A stretch of DNA of 64,000 nucleotides from the NCBI GenBank assembly GCA_001599715.1, contig BCHU01000015.1:310001-374000 (forward strand), given 5' to 3'. Made by a program: the position numbers and the translations under genes. This DNA is from Phaeotremella fagi (taxonomy: Eukaryota > Basidiomycota > Tremellomycetes > Tremellales > Phaeotremellaceae). Of this stretch, positions 1-10,557 are shown piece after piece. The notes beneath the pieces are model-generated. The model was not told where the DNA came from, ran no database searches, and saw nothing but the letters and a program-made list of their open reading frames with translations. The stretch's first letter is position 1, and each line of letters starts with the position of its first letter.

Positions 1-2195
1 ACCTTCGTCCTCCTTCCCTGTTAGTCGGACAACCAGTGCGGCAAGTGGAGGTTTGGGTCATCACCGACGCAAATCTTCGAGTCATAGGGTTAGGGAGACC
101 ACAGACGGTGAACAGAGATCTACTGAGAATGGAGAGAGAATGGTTAATCAATATAAAATGGGGAAGTGCTTGGGTAAAGGTGCTTATGCAAAAGTAGAAC
201 TTGGAGTGGATGTTGGGACAGGTGTTGAATATGTCAGTATATTCTATGAGACACTTCGTCCCTCGATATCACTAACCTTGCTATAGGCAATCAAAGAATT
301 CTCAAAATCACGTCTCCATCATCAAGCCTTACTTCAAAAACATCAACAGTCGATACGAGTACGAAATCGTCGTTCAAGACCTGGACAGAGGGGTTCACCT
401 AATCCACCTGATGATGAGGGTAAAAGGAAAGCTGGTCAAGATGGTAGTGGTGATGTGGTTGAGGAAAGGGAAAATACTGTAGCTGTGGATGGAGGTAAAA
501 GCGGACCATGGGAGGATAACGAGGAAAAGTCAAAAGAAGATCCGTTGGGTTTGATAAGAAGAGAGATCGCTGTTATGAAGAAGTTGGAGTGAGTTTTTCG
601 TTTGATATTTTGTTCATTCACTGACATGTTTTTAGTCATCCTAATGTAAATACCTGTTCAAAACCCAAAAAAACCGTACTAACCCTTTCCTAGCTTGTGC
701 ATTTATACGAAGCCATATCCGTTCCAAATACCGACTCACTGTTCTTGGTCTTAGAATACATGCAAGGAGGCGTCCTCATGGCCGTTCAAGCAGGTCACGA
801 ATCGGAAACAGCTACACCTCTGGACGTAAATCTCGTTCATGACTATTTTCGACAACTCTGTCTAGGATTAGAGTACCTCCATGCGAATGAAATCGTACAT
901 CGTGATGTCAGTTTCGTCTATCTTTTGATCTTAATTGGACTGAAACTGATATGAGAATAGATTAAACCTGATAACGTTCTTCTTTCGGCTGATAAATCCA
1001 CCGTCAAACTTTGTGATTTTGGAGTTTCTGAAATGTTCATCGCGTCAGGGGACGATCGGATCAAGAAATCAGGTGGAAGTCCTGCATTTCTCAGTCCGGA
1101 GAGTTTTACTTGTCAGTGTTTTTATTCCTTCGTTCTCGACTATCTGTGGAGTTTCTGACAATACCTCTATAGCGCATACTATGGATGTTCACGGTAAAGC
1201 AGTCGATATTTGGGCGTTGGGTGAGCTGCCTTCTCTTCATTGGTCATGGAAGCTGACTATTCTTTAGGTGTAACGCTTTACTGCATGTTGGCTGGTCAAC
1301 TGCCGTTCAATGTTGATAATCCGATAGAACTCTTCGATGTGGTAAAGAATAATGAGTACGTCTGTCACTTTTCAGTTGTTGTTGCTGCTGACTAATTCTC
1401 AACGTAGGCCTCCAATACCTGAGGGATGGGATGACCAACTGAAAGATTTAGTCAAAAGAATGCTGGATAAAGATCCAAAGACTCGTATCGCTATGACAGA
1501 CATCAGGGTTAGTCGTTGTCTTGGAATTTCATCTCTTCATATGTGCTGAAACGCGATAGGAACATCCTTGGGTGACCAAAAACGGAGAAAATCCAATGAT
1601 AAGTCTAGATGAAAACATTTACGAACTTGGTCAACATGTCGAAGAACCTACGGTGGAGGAATTGGGCAGTGCTATATCGAGTATAAGAAGTGTTTTGTGA
1701 GTTCAGCTTTCGTCAAATAAGGCATAAGCTGATTCGGCATTCAGCACCGTGGTACGAGCCGTTCAAAAAATGAGACGTCTTCAACTCCACAGACGTTCTC
1801 TCTCTACTCAATCCATTACCGCAACCCCCTCCTCACCATCATCGAATGAACCGCAATCGTTAGCATCGGGGTCAATGGATTCTTACACCACAACAACGAC
1901 AGACGCTACGTCCACCAGTGGAGAAGGTTTCGGTGAAAATGGTGAAGAAGTCATGAGTCCACGTAGTATGGGTAGTTTGGATTCTGCTGGTGGGATCAAT
2001 GGGGAATGGAGAAATCCTTTCGATAATCTGAAACCTATCAATACCGATTTATCTGGTCAAGAAAAAAATAAAAAGAATGGGGAAGACATTCAATCTTCAG
2101 ACGAAACTGTGGTCATTGTGAATTCACCTGTATCGGATGAGGAACATGAATCAACTCCAATTGGAACATCTAGGGATGGGTCTGATACTCCGTGA
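1..2195 (+). CDS. CaMKK-type Ser/Thr protein kinase, 5' end missing
   Basis: Calcium/calmodulin-dependent kinase kinase family (Ssp1/Sak1/Elm1 side of the AMPK/CaMK cascade), a cytoplasmic kinase that phosphorylates activation loops of downstream kinases. The spliced product shows the glycine loop (LGKGAYAKVELG), the VAIK-type lysine (AIKEFSKSR), HRDIKPDNVLL, the DFG segment (LCDFGVSEMF), and an SPE at the end of the activation loop (GGSPAFLSPE). About 75 residues rich in Arg, Pro and acidic residues sit between the AIK strand and helix C; such an Arg/Pro insert is known in CaMKKs. The C-terminal tail is Ser/Thr-rich and acidic. Introns read as 233-286, 589-635, 646-693, 907-960, 1112-1172, 1221-1267, 1356-1407, 1508-1559 and 1697-1744; each restores the kinase frame. 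The frame is open to the window edge, so the N-terminus lies upstream. It converges on PFD6. Confidence 0.9.
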
Positions 2196-2361
2196 TAACT
2201 CGATTCGTCCCAATCGTCAATAGATAATATGTTGTAATTTTGCTGTACAATTCATGCTATCACATTACAATTCCTGTCTACACTTCCAGTTGAAGACATG
2301 TACGAGGTATATTCAATTGCATAGGTATAGTTTTGAATTTTTGATATATGAGGAAATGAAA

Positions 2362-3054
2362 TCAAGGTGCTGAAGGTGTTTGCAGAGATTGGAATTCTTG
2401 TTGCAGTGTGATAATCTACCAGTAATGAATCAACAATCAAATTCGACTTGACGATGGATGACTTACCTCGTTCTTTTTCTTTCCAGCTTTCTCCTCAGCT
2501 TCTTTGATTTGATTTTCAACACGTTTGCTATAAATTGGGATTAGTAGTCACTTTAAAAGGTTTTGATTGCAGGGTGAAAGCGAAGAAAATCAAAACGATA
2601 ACGTACATTTCTGATTTAATGAATTCCAATCGTTTCTCAACATTCACTTTAGCTTCACCTTGATCTTGAGGAACTAAAGATGGTCCAACTAATTTATAAA
2701 CTGTATTATGTGATTTTAACAATGAGAATTCCTATTGAAAATGAGTTTCAGTGATTAAGCTTCTGGAATGTGATTTCAATTCTGAAGGAACGGGACAGGA
2801 CAGGAGCTCACTTTCAAGACCAATTCATTCTCTGATAACTGTGAATCTAACCTTTGTCTAGCTTCGATGATTTCTGCCATCTCTATTGATCGATTAAAAT
2901 GAAATTAGTACTGGTTATTCATTTATTGGAAGGGATTTGATTTTGGATCTGGATCGACAATCGTAGACTCGTACTTACCTGTTTCTAATTTTTGAAAATC
3001 TCTAGATGAATCTTGTAGTTTCGCTTGAATGGCTGCTATCTTCGTCGACGACAT
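2362..3054 (-). CDS. PFD6: Prefoldin subunit 6 (beta-type)
   Basis: Beta-class subunit of the hexameric prefoldin (GimC) chaperone, which hands unfolded actin and tubulin to the cytosolic chaperonin CCT. Five exons (3054-2979, 2882-2812, 2731-2607, 2527-2467, 2415-2362) splice to 387 nt, a 128-residue protein, the usual size. The family signature is clear: an N-terminal coiled coil, then RQRLDSQLSENELVLKE, a beta-hairpin centre (NTVYKLVGPSLVPQDQGEA), NVEKRLEFIKSEIKRVE, and a C-terminal coiled coil ending QQEFQSLQTPSAP. The start is the only ATG that places the first helix correctly. Introns are 47-97 nt with GT-AG ends. Confidence 0.93.
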
Positions 3055-3324
3055 TTTGGATTGAAAATATGTATATAAATCAGTGATAAGTTTGAAGAAG
3101 CAGGTGGAGATGTTCATTTCACAGGTTGGTAGAAAGAAATCTCGCGTGGCATTTGTTCTTGTGGCATTCTCTTCAAGACTACTTGAGCTTGTAAATGCCT
3201 GGATGGGAGTTCTTAATACTAAATCATGCATAAACATCTCGAAATCTTTCTTCATCACTTCAAACGATAACCTTTCCTAACCTTCGAACAAATTCCAACC
3301 TCCTTTCTTAGTGAGATTTCTTAC

Positions 3325-3903
3325 TCACTCATCCCAAGAAACAGTACCATCCATTTGGAAAAGACCCTCGATTTTTTTATAAAGATACCATTGCGGGTCG
3401 GAGATCCAATTACCCGTGAACGCTCCCATGACCGCCGCGTCGACTTCTGCTGTACTCATATGAAATGGTACTAACTCTTGAGCTTGAGTGATTTTCTCGA
3501 AATCAAAGGAGAGGTTCGGAGTGAGCGGTTCACCATTTTCTTTGTAGAAAGTTGATCCTTTGAGACGATATTTCTCATCCAAAGGCATGATTGTTCTGAT
3601 CTTACCATTCTCCTCATCTTTTTTTGTATAATAGCCAACATGGCAGAAATAGAAACCGAAATCGAAAGGTTCTTTGGTGCTACCCTCGATATCGTTGATG
3701 ACTAGTTGGTAGCGAAAAGAGCGACGGGATGTGGGGGAGGAGGTCTTCGGTTTTTGGTCGTGTGTAGATTGAGCCGGATCGTCGATACTCATTGTCGCAT
3801 CACTTTCGAGAGAATTGGAGCTGAACAGAGTCGCATAACTGGGTGGTGGATCGTCCATTGTATGGTCGGAATCGATAGAGTTGGATCGTGGACGATTCTC
3901 CAT
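3325..3903 (-). CDS. Orphan tandem-duplicated protein, family A copy 1
   Basis: A single-exon ORF of 192 codons that I do not recognise. Residues 1-70 are Ser/Pro/Asp-rich and probably disordered (starting MENRPRSNSIDSDH). The rest looks folded: SFRYQLVINDIEGS, then MPLDEKYRLKGSTFYKENGE, and an extreme C-terminus GTVSWDE. There is no signal peptide or membrane segment, so it is probably intracellular. The neighbour at 4,535-5,080 shares the start (RPxSIDSD), the central PLDxKYRLxGS and the end TVSWDE, so the two are tandem duplicates. The pattern 'beta strand + GS ... YRLxGS ... GTxxx-end' also recalls the family D array at 44.7-50.6 kb. No function is assigned. Confidence 0.75.
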   Translation of the reverse strand: MENRPRSNSIDSDHTMDDPPPSYATLFSSNSLESDATMSIDDPAQSTHDQKPKTSSPTSRRSFRYQLVINDIEGSTKEPFDFGFYFCHVGYYTKKDEENGKIRTIMPLDEKYRLKGSTFYKENGEPLTPNLSFDFEKITQAQELVPFHMSTAEVDAAVMGAFTGNWISDPQWYLYKKIEGLFQMDGTVSWDE

Positions 3904-4534
3904 AGTTGATTGTTTATCAGAAAGCGGTATACTGTAGACGATGACTATGGATAGAAGTCAGTGATTAACTGTAACTGCCAGAGGATGGATAAGAGGCAAG
4001 ATGATGTTAAAAGTAAAAGTATTGTATTCTAATTGTTAACTTGAAAATACTTACAATATTTACTTTGGGTGGGCGGGTGGCAAAAACCAAAAGTGGAATG
4101 AAGAAGAGAAAAGAAATTACTAGCAATGTCCTTCCCTAAATCTTTTTCGAAACGAAGGCTCACAGATCAGTCCTTGACTTATCGGCTTTCGGAGAGACGA
4201 GGAAGTTGTCCAAGACAAAGGATCTGGAAATACTTTTGAAGAAACGATCAAAGGTTGGGAGGTCATTTTCCCGACATACTGTACTGTAGCTTTTGCCAGA
4301 ATAATCTTGGGCAGCAAAAGTTGAGGGGTGTTTCCTCTCTTCGATCGCAGGGCGCAGCTTCATGTGGTGTACAATGCTTGTTTTACCGACTCATGAATAC
4401 AAATGATATCTCAATGCATACATATATCTGTTCTGATCTCGTATTCACCTCCTTGACAACCACTGGCTTCAGAATTCTCGCTACCTTTAACTCAGTCATT
4501 CAATCCTCCTCTTAAAACTAGAGCACTACACAGT
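3904..4534. promoter_or_regulatory. Region between the two family A genes; candidate 5'UTR intron of copy 1
   Basis: No convincing coding region. On the minus strand a splice donor (GTAAGT, complement of 4049-4054) and a plausible acceptor near 3,944 would define a 5'UTR intron of about 110 nt. Just upstream of the donor lies TTTTTGCCACCC (complement of about 4,074-4,086). The same pairing of donor and TTTTGCCAC is seen before most family D genes. Short ORFs at 4,120-4,515 overlap each other and look random. Confidence 0.4.
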
Positions 4535-5080
4535 TCACTCATCCCAAGAAACGGTACTGACTAAATGGAAAGCATTTGGGATATCTACCCAGTCGTATAG
4601 TGATAACTCAACTTTCCTACCCTCAAATACTGACATGAAAGCGGTGTCAAAGTCAACCTGACTTTGGGCCATGAGTGGTTCTTTGCGTTGAAGAGGTAAC
4701 CAACCCAAAACTTCGATAGTCGGATTTTGAGAGAGAGGTTCACCTGATTCAGTGAGTAGATTAGACCCGTAGAGGCGATATTTGGTGTCGAGAGGAATGA
4801 CAGATTCAACCTTGAGAGTTTTCCCAGTTTGACCATCAATGTAACCAATACCGATAAGGGAGAAGCTGATGTCGTACGGTTCGATTTTGGAGCCTTCGAG
4901 ATTCTTTACGAGTAGGTCGTATGTGAATGATAAACGATGAGTGTTATCAGGAGCTTTGGTATCTCTCGTTGCATCTGTTTCGAACGAGTTGGCTCTTGAT
5001 AAAGTTCTAGATGGGACTTCTGGGTGTTGAACGATTTCGTAATCGGAGTCGATAGATTCTGGTCTTGGAACAGGTTCCAT
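4535..5080 (-). CDS. Orphan tandem-duplicated protein, family A copy 2
   Basis: Single-exon, 181 codons, paralog of the gene at 3,325-3,903. Shared features: a short disordered N-terminus (MEPVPRPESIDSDYEIVQ), a strand ending in NLEGSK matching NDIEGST in copy 1, VIPLDTKYRLYGSNLLTESG matching the same central block, and the end STVSWDE. The stop-proximal DNA is also nearly identical between the copies (ACTCATCCCAAGAAAC, 4,538-4,553 and 3,327-3,342), so the duplication included the 3' end. Unknown function; probably soluble and intracellular. The upstream TTTTGCCAC signature seen for copy 1 was not found here. Confidence 0.72.
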   Translation of the reverse strand: MEPVPRPESIDSDYEIVQHPEVPSRTLSRANSFETDATRDTKAPDNTHRLSFTYDLLVKNLEGSKIEPYDISFSLIGIGYIDGQTGKTLKVESVIPLDTKYRLYGSNLLTESGEPLSQNPTIEVLGWLPLQRKEPLMAQSQVDFDTAFMSVFEGRKVELSLYDWVDIPNAFHLVSTVSWDE

Positions 5081-5541
5081 TGTAGTGAAGCTGGGTGCAG
5101 ATTGTGTGTCTTCTTGTTTCGATGAGATTTTAGGTCAGTGAGTAGAATAATCACTGTTTGTCGACTAATCAGTATAGAATTGGAATACTATATTGTTCAC
5201 TGGTGAAGAACTGATCAGAGTTGAACAAAGACAGAGGATAAGAAACGAGTTGGTGAAAAATATGTATGCTACTATGAATTGAGACTCAGATAGAAGAAGG
5301 CTTTATCATAAAAGGAGGTGTTTATTTCGGGAATTCAGTCTTTCAGAGAATAGATGACGTTCATTCAGAGATAATCGAAACAGGGTCTCTCCTTGGTTGA
5401 AACACCTTGAAACTCCCACAGATGAGTCGTTCTTTATGTGTGTAAGCTTAACACTCGACTTACAACATACCAACTTCCGTTCACATTATTCTACATAAAT
5501 TTACTTACCAAAGCATCATCCAATCTCACTCATATTCGATC
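5081..5541. promoter_or_regulatory. Divergent intergenic region between family A copy 2 and family B copy 1
   Basis: About 460 nt separating two divergent orphan genes. It is AT-rich and has no ORF worth reporting. It presumably holds both promoters. A direct ATG context (ATCATGACC) marks the start of the plus-strand gene. No repeat or known motif was recognised. Confidence 0.4.
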
Positions 5542-6384
5542 ATGACCGTTTCCAACCCATTCTTAGTTCCGTTTAGTGAGGATGACATGGAAAAGATTAC
5601 AAGGGAGACCAAGAAGATGTTAGCAAGAACTTACAATTTCATTGGCACCGCTGAAGGTATGAGTGAGCTGGATTAAGAAGCTTGGTGTGCTGATGAATAT
5701 ATGACAGAATACAACACCTGTAAATCGTATTCCACTGCGTCACAAACTTCACAGTCTAGATTTGACAAAGAGCTAACGCTCATCCACTATAATCTTCTTT
5801 CATCCTGTACATCTAACTTCAACCTTAAAGATGGAGTGAAAACCATTCTTGAATACTGGGGAAAGGGGACATCAGCAGCTGAAAGGCATTGGATGAACAG
5901 AACACAGAAAACCTTGAACGTCGTCAGTGAAGTCTTTGGAACGACCGAAATTCCACGTCAATTGGTAGAAGAGACTGCAGCAAAAATCCTCACTGGCAAC
6001 ATGGGTGAATATCTCGGATGGTTAGAGAGGAAAGATGGATCCAAAAGTCGTTTTGGTAATAACGGGAATCTCTCAGAGGAAGAGATCAAGACGATAGAAA
6101 ATGATCTGAATTTTACGGGTCTCAAATTTCGAAACCTCCAAGCTGCAATCTCGAGAAACTACCCTGAAAATACCGACAAAGAAACTGATACGAGGTTGAT
6201 TCAGTTGCTTTCCTGCGGGAAACTTTGTGAATCCAAAGAAAGAACTACTAAAGGTTTTGATGTTAAAGGAAGTAATGGGTCTTACTTTGCTGATGAAAAT
6301 TCTTATGTTAGACGGTCTGTGTTATCGGAACAAAATCAAATTGTTTTCGCTGATTTTGACAGAATGTTTGCGGGGTGGAAATAG
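5542..6384 (+). CDS. Orphan tandem-duplicated protein, family B copy 1 (intact)
   Basis: Two exons (5,542-5,656 and 5,708-6,384; intron 51 nt, gtatga...acag) give 263 residues. Exon 1 encodes a leader with no signal peptide (MTVSNPFLVPFSEDDMEKI). Exon 2 holds conserved blocks found again in the next gene: HYNLLSS, DGVKTILEYWGKGT, AAKILTGN, GWLERKDGS, and QLLSCGKLCESKER with a paired-Cys SCGxLCESKER motif. It is predominantly helical and charged with no membrane segment. I recognise no family. It is kept intact while the downstream copy has lost its frame. The start was chosen because the same exon-intron structure exists in copy 2. Confidence 0.72.
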
Positions 6385-6971
6385 TTAGTGTCTTACGTTC
6401 ATACTTTGGATCTGCATGTATATTAGGATTACCGATTCCGGTTTGCTGTAGATCTTGTACTTATAAGCACTTCAAGCCAAACAGGCAGATGATTTAGTCC
6501 AAAATGTGATTCGACCTTTTCTGCTTACTACCATTCTCCAATTCAAGGATCATGTATCTATTCAAGGTTTCTCAGGGGAGAACAGTAAGCTGCTACTTTC
6601 AGCTATACTTTCAGCTATAACGAATTGAAAAAGGATCAAGAGAAAAGAAAGATCTTTTTCATGCATAGTGATGTGTAGTTTCATTGAGGCATAGTCATCA
6701 TAAAAGGCATGTAATCAAAAGATCTGAGTTCTTCAAAGGAGTCAATAATTCAAAGGAACTGATACAAATTCCACAAAAGAAATGAGTCATCTCCTTTGGC
6801 TCACTATCCCTGAAACTCTTGTAGCTGAGAGTTAATGTATCGTAGTTGTATGGACTTTGAGCTCCGCTTCACTCGCGTAAGACGGCCATTGACATCACCC
6901 TATATATTGCTATACAGATTCTGTGTGATCCCCAGAATCTCTCAAACCAACAATAAAATCTAATCTGCTCA
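6385..6971. other. Intergenic region between family B copies
   Basis: AT-rich, no ORF or recognised element. It should contain the terminator of copy 1 and the promoter of copy 2. CCTATATATTGCTATA at about 6,899-6,914 is a possible TATA-like stretch some 60 nt upstream of the copy 2 ATG. Confidence 0.3.
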
Positions 6972-7881
6972 ATGGTAAAGACAACTTATCACCCTCTTCT
7001 GATTCCGCGCGATCATGAAAATCTGAAAACGATGGCAAGCGACATCAAGCGGACGCTTTCGGCGACGTACAATTGTAGCAATTCTGCGACAGGTAAGAGT
7101 TTATCAGGGATTGGATGACTTTATTGACGGCATATCACAGGTAACAGATACGACAAAATCAATCCCGAAAAAGAACTAGCGATAATGCGATATAATCTAC
7201 TATCTTCTCCCAGCATCAAATCAGACCTCCAGGATGGTGTACAGACAGTTCTTGAATACTGGGATAAGGCTACTCCAGCTACCATAGGATACTGGAGAAT
7301 AGAACAAAAGAGACCCTTGATTTCATCGACACGACGTTAGGTACGACTAATATCACTCATCAACTCGCAATGGAAATGGCCGCGACGATATTGACCGGTA
7401 ACTTGGAGAATCTTTTGGTTGGTTAGGGAGGAAAGATGGGTCGAGCGTCAACTTCAAAGATTGTGGTCATCTCTCCGAGCGGGAAACTCAGACCATAAAA
7501 AGTGATTTGGAGTTTCCGACGCTCAGGTTCGAAAATCTTAGACAAGCGGTCTTGAACAATAATCCCGATAGCGTTGTTGACGATAGAGAAAGGAGAGTGG
7601 TTCAGGTGTTGTCTTGTGGAGAGCTGTGTGAATCGAAAGAGAGAATTGGTATGGTGTCTGGCTTCTATAAAGATGAGATACCCGATAGGAAGGGTGGCAG
7701 AGAGGATGATGATGATGAGGAGGAGGAGGAAGAGGGGGAAGAAAAAGATAACCGGTCTGGCTCTGCTTATAAAGGTCTCAGCTCTGGTGAAAAAGTTCTT
7801 TCTGTGAAGCTGTCCGACCTCATGCAAAACCCAGAAATGCTATCTCTTTTAGCTCAGCTCCTTTCTATGGGTGGTCAGTAA
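6972..7881 (+). pseudogene. Family B copy 2, frameshifted
   Basis: Same layout as copy 1: exon 1 from ATG at 6,972, intron 7,093-7,140, exon 2 to the stop at 7,881. Compared with copy 1 there are two single-base deletions, one between about 7,317 and 7,336 and one near 7,402-7,410, each moving the reading frame. Between them the shifted frame still reads like copy 1 (TLGTTNI, AATILTGN), and after the second the frame resumes (GWLGRKDGS, QVLSCGELCESKER). No intron of normal length explains either shift. The C-terminus differs from copy 1: a run of Asp/Glu (7,706-7,745) then SDLMQNPEMLSLLAQLL. It could be a pseudogene or sequencing error in two places; resequencing would settle it. Confidence 0.6.
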
Positions 7882-8103
7882 TGGCTCATTTTTAATACTC
7901 TTATATATTGTAAAATCTCTTTCAGTTTGTATCTAATTCTTTCTGTACATGTTACAAGTAGATGCTAGTGTTTTTGCCACACTGAAGATTCGCCACCCAA
8001 TCGTATGTAATGTTTACGAAGAAGATCCAGTCATTTCCCTCCTTCACTTTCATCTATCGAATTATGTGAAAACTTCATTCAGACATCATCAACGACAACA
8101 GAC

Positions 8104-9328
8104 ATGTCAACACCAGTCCCATCAGATAAGAAACGTTCAGCACCAATCAATGCTAGCGCTTTTTCTTTTTCTTTCAACACCCCAGCAGTGAAGAAACCCA
8201 GAGAATCGAAACCAGAATGGCCGTCAACAACACCTCTCAAATCTATCGGTGAAGATCGCAGAAAGACATTACCCCTCAGTGCATTTGGTCAAACTCCTTC
8301 AAAGACCCCTCGATCTATCATCCAAGATATCAAACCTATAATCCATGGATCTCCATCCGGTCCTTCCAATTTGACACCACGTAAACAATTTCAACGATTG
8401 GACACGTTAACCACCCCTTTCAAATCTATTGTCAAGGTCGAGAACGAAGCTGGTTCATCCAAGAAACCTCAGCATCGTCTTCATGAGTTTGAAGCGCCAT
8501 GGTCGGGAAGGAAAGATAAAGGGAAAGAGAAGGAGAAAGCTCAAGAGGAAAGATCTGATTTACGCGGTTTCACCGAAGTCGTCATACCATTAAGAGATTT
8601 TGTTCTTCAAAGTCCTGGTCTCAGTTTGGAGGGAGAGAAAAGAGAGATTGAGGAAGGAGTATCTCCTCAGAAAAAAGGTCGAGGAAAACCTGGTTTGAGG
8701 TTAGTAATTTTTCATGTCTATGGTATGAAAGAAATATTAACTCGATTGTAGTAATATGCTTTCGAACATGGTCTCTAGCTCCTCGTCATCTCTACTCCTC
8801 TTCTACACTGCTATGCACCATACTTTATATCCACTTCATCGAACGAACATAACTACACATAAACAACCTCAACCCATCTCTCCTTTAACCCACCTTCGAA
8901 CCGCACCTATCCATCTTCGAATCTTACAACCAGTCACTAGATCTTTACATCAATCATCATTGATGTGGTGCGAAATAATCAACATCAACCACAAGAATGT
9001 CGATAAAAATTCTTCCATCATCTCCTCTATAGAACGATCAAAAAGCCCGATACTGGTCGTTTTCCAGACACTTGCAAATGAGTGTCCTAAGCTTGGTTTG
9101 GACCCAAAATTACATCTCACTAGAATGGACCTTCAAAAATGCGAGGTCGAAGTCGGGATATGGGGATGGAGTGAGATGGCAGATGCGGAATTCCCCTCTT
9201 TTGCTCTTGATGGGATGGAGATCCACAACCAACATGGTGACAACCTGGAGGAGGAGGGGCAAGAAAAGAAATCAGATCAAACCATTACAGTTTTCGCCTC
9301 TAGATATCTTCTAGCGGAAGACCTGTGA
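8104..9328 (+). CDS. Unknown two-exon nuclear-looking protein
   Basis: Exons 8,104-8,699 and 8,752-9,328 join in frame across a 52-nt intron, giving about 390 residues. The N-terminal half is basic, Ser/Pro-rich and disordered, with repeated S/T-P sites (TPLKS, TPSKTPRS, LTPRK) typical of cyclin-dependent kinase targets, and stretches such as VKKPRESKP that could be nuclear localisation signals. The C-terminal half is more ordered: SPILVVFQTLANECPKLG, CEVEVGIWGWSEM, and the final TITVFASRYLLAEDL. I do not recognise the family. It may be a conserved tremellomycete replication or cell-cycle protein, but that is only a guess from composition. Confidence 0.7.
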
Positions 9329-9540
9329 TACGGAATCCTGGAGACGACAAACATCGATACTCAACAATACATATAGAAACTCATATATACACCACCATCA
9401 TATCATCGCATTTCATATACCAATACAAGTCAACAACAAAACATTTTCAAACATGTATTCATTACTTCCTTCACCAAGATTATTTGAAATAGCAAATCAT
9501 CAGTATCCATACCCATACTGACGGAAATCAGTAAGAAGTT

Positions 9541-9875
9541 TCAAAGAGTTTGATTATAACCCACCATTCCAGTGTAGTAAGGATTACCAGCTAGCATCCC
9601 ATACGGATAACCCATCCCCATTCCCATACCATACATTGGCATCCCTAGACCGTACCCTGTAAATCATTTAACCAAAAATTCACGTTGTGTAAGTTGGAAA
9701 TGTTAGATTACCTACCGAAACCTCCCATTCCCATCATGTAGGGAATACCTAAACCACCGGCGTAATAAGAGGTGGCCATAGGCTTTAGAGGATTGATTAG
9801 GATAATCACGATCAGATGTTGTTGACTTACCCCATATCCATAATTCATGTAAGGCGACCAATGTCCTCCGTACAT
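9541..9875 (-). CDS. Small Gly/Tyr/Met-rich protein
   Basis: Three exons (9,875-9,831, 9,782-9,716, 9,656-9,541) splice to a 75-residue protein almost entirely of Gly, Tyr, Met and Pro: MYGGHWSPYMNYGYG at the start, MPMYGMGMGMGYPYGM near the end. Both introns have consensus ends (gtaagt/aag, gtaggt/cag) and keep the same composition on both sides, which supports a real gene despite its size. There is no signal peptide. Low-complexity GY-rich proteins often phase-separate or bind RNA, but nothing here proves that. Confidence 0.6.
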
Positions 9876-10266
9876 TTACTTCCGAAGTGGCCAAAATTCC
9901 AGAAAAAAAGTGATTCTTTCGATTCGTTTAGCAAAAGCTTTAAAAAGTCTCGTTATTGGTTTCAAAAACCAGTGTTATCAATAGAAATGGAAGATAGGAG
10001 AGAGGGTGTGTTGAAGTGTGTCTGGTAAGAAGAAGAGAAGAGCAAAAAGAAGAAATAAAAATGATGAGCTATTTCACGTTTCTTGGTTGCGAGGGAGGAG
10101 GTGGGACAAAGGAGTGAGCTGATTGATCAGATGACGTGGTCGATTGTTTTTGCATCCATGATGGAAACGTGTTGCACTTCCCTTTGTTACCAAAAGTCTC
10201 GTTTGGCGTGTTTCCCAGGAATATTTCCTATGTTCGAAGGTTTGAGGTAAAGGACAAAATATCGAA
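9876..10266. promoter_or_regulatory. Promoter region of the Gly/Tyr/Met-rich gene
   Basis: About 390 nt without a supported gene. Small ORFs on both strands overlap and look random. It presumably holds the promoter of the minus-strand gene and possibly that of the short plus-strand ORF at 10,267. Confidence 0.3.
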
Positions 10267-10557
10267 ATGTCTAGTGTTCGGTATTTTCCTTTTGGCTCCG
10301 GTGAGATTGATTTTTTAAACATCGAGAAACAGAATTCGCTTGATAAGAATAATCAAAAACCACCCTGGTGGAGGAATTTTGATGAGCACTCTGCATTGAC
10401 TAGAGATACTGAGAGGATCAAAGTCGGTGCAGACGAGAGGGCTGTTTTATTCGAGATCTTCGTTCGACGATCTCCGGAAGCTTTCACACTCTACACAATG
10501 CCATCAGATGGTCAGGGCATCAGGATGATGGAAGAACTAGTGCCTCCTTCCTTTTGA
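10267..10557 (+). CDS. Possible small gene, 96 codons, unknown
   Basis: An ATG-started ORF (MSSVRYFPFGSGEIDF...) with a balanced residue composition (KVGADERAVLFEIFVRRSPE), in a stretch free of other genes. No paralog in the window, no recognised domain and no intron. It could be a real small protein, the last exon of a longer gene, or chance. Confidence is low. Confidence 0.3.
   Translation: MSSVRYFPFGSGEIDFLNIEKQNSLDKNNQKPPWWRNFDEHSALTRDTERIKVGADERAVLFEIFVRRSPEAFTLYTMPSDGQGIRMMEELVPPSF

Noticed and set aside
4120..4515. Overlapping small ORFs on both strands between the family A genes
   Set aside because: No similarity to family A and no protein-like composition; more likely promoter/leader DNA.
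7423..7827. Minus-strand ORF of 134 codons with a hydrophobic stretch resembling a membrane protein
   Set aside because: It is antisense to family B copy 2; the hydrophobic Phe/Leu/Ile run is the complement of the acidic GAT/GAG repeat.
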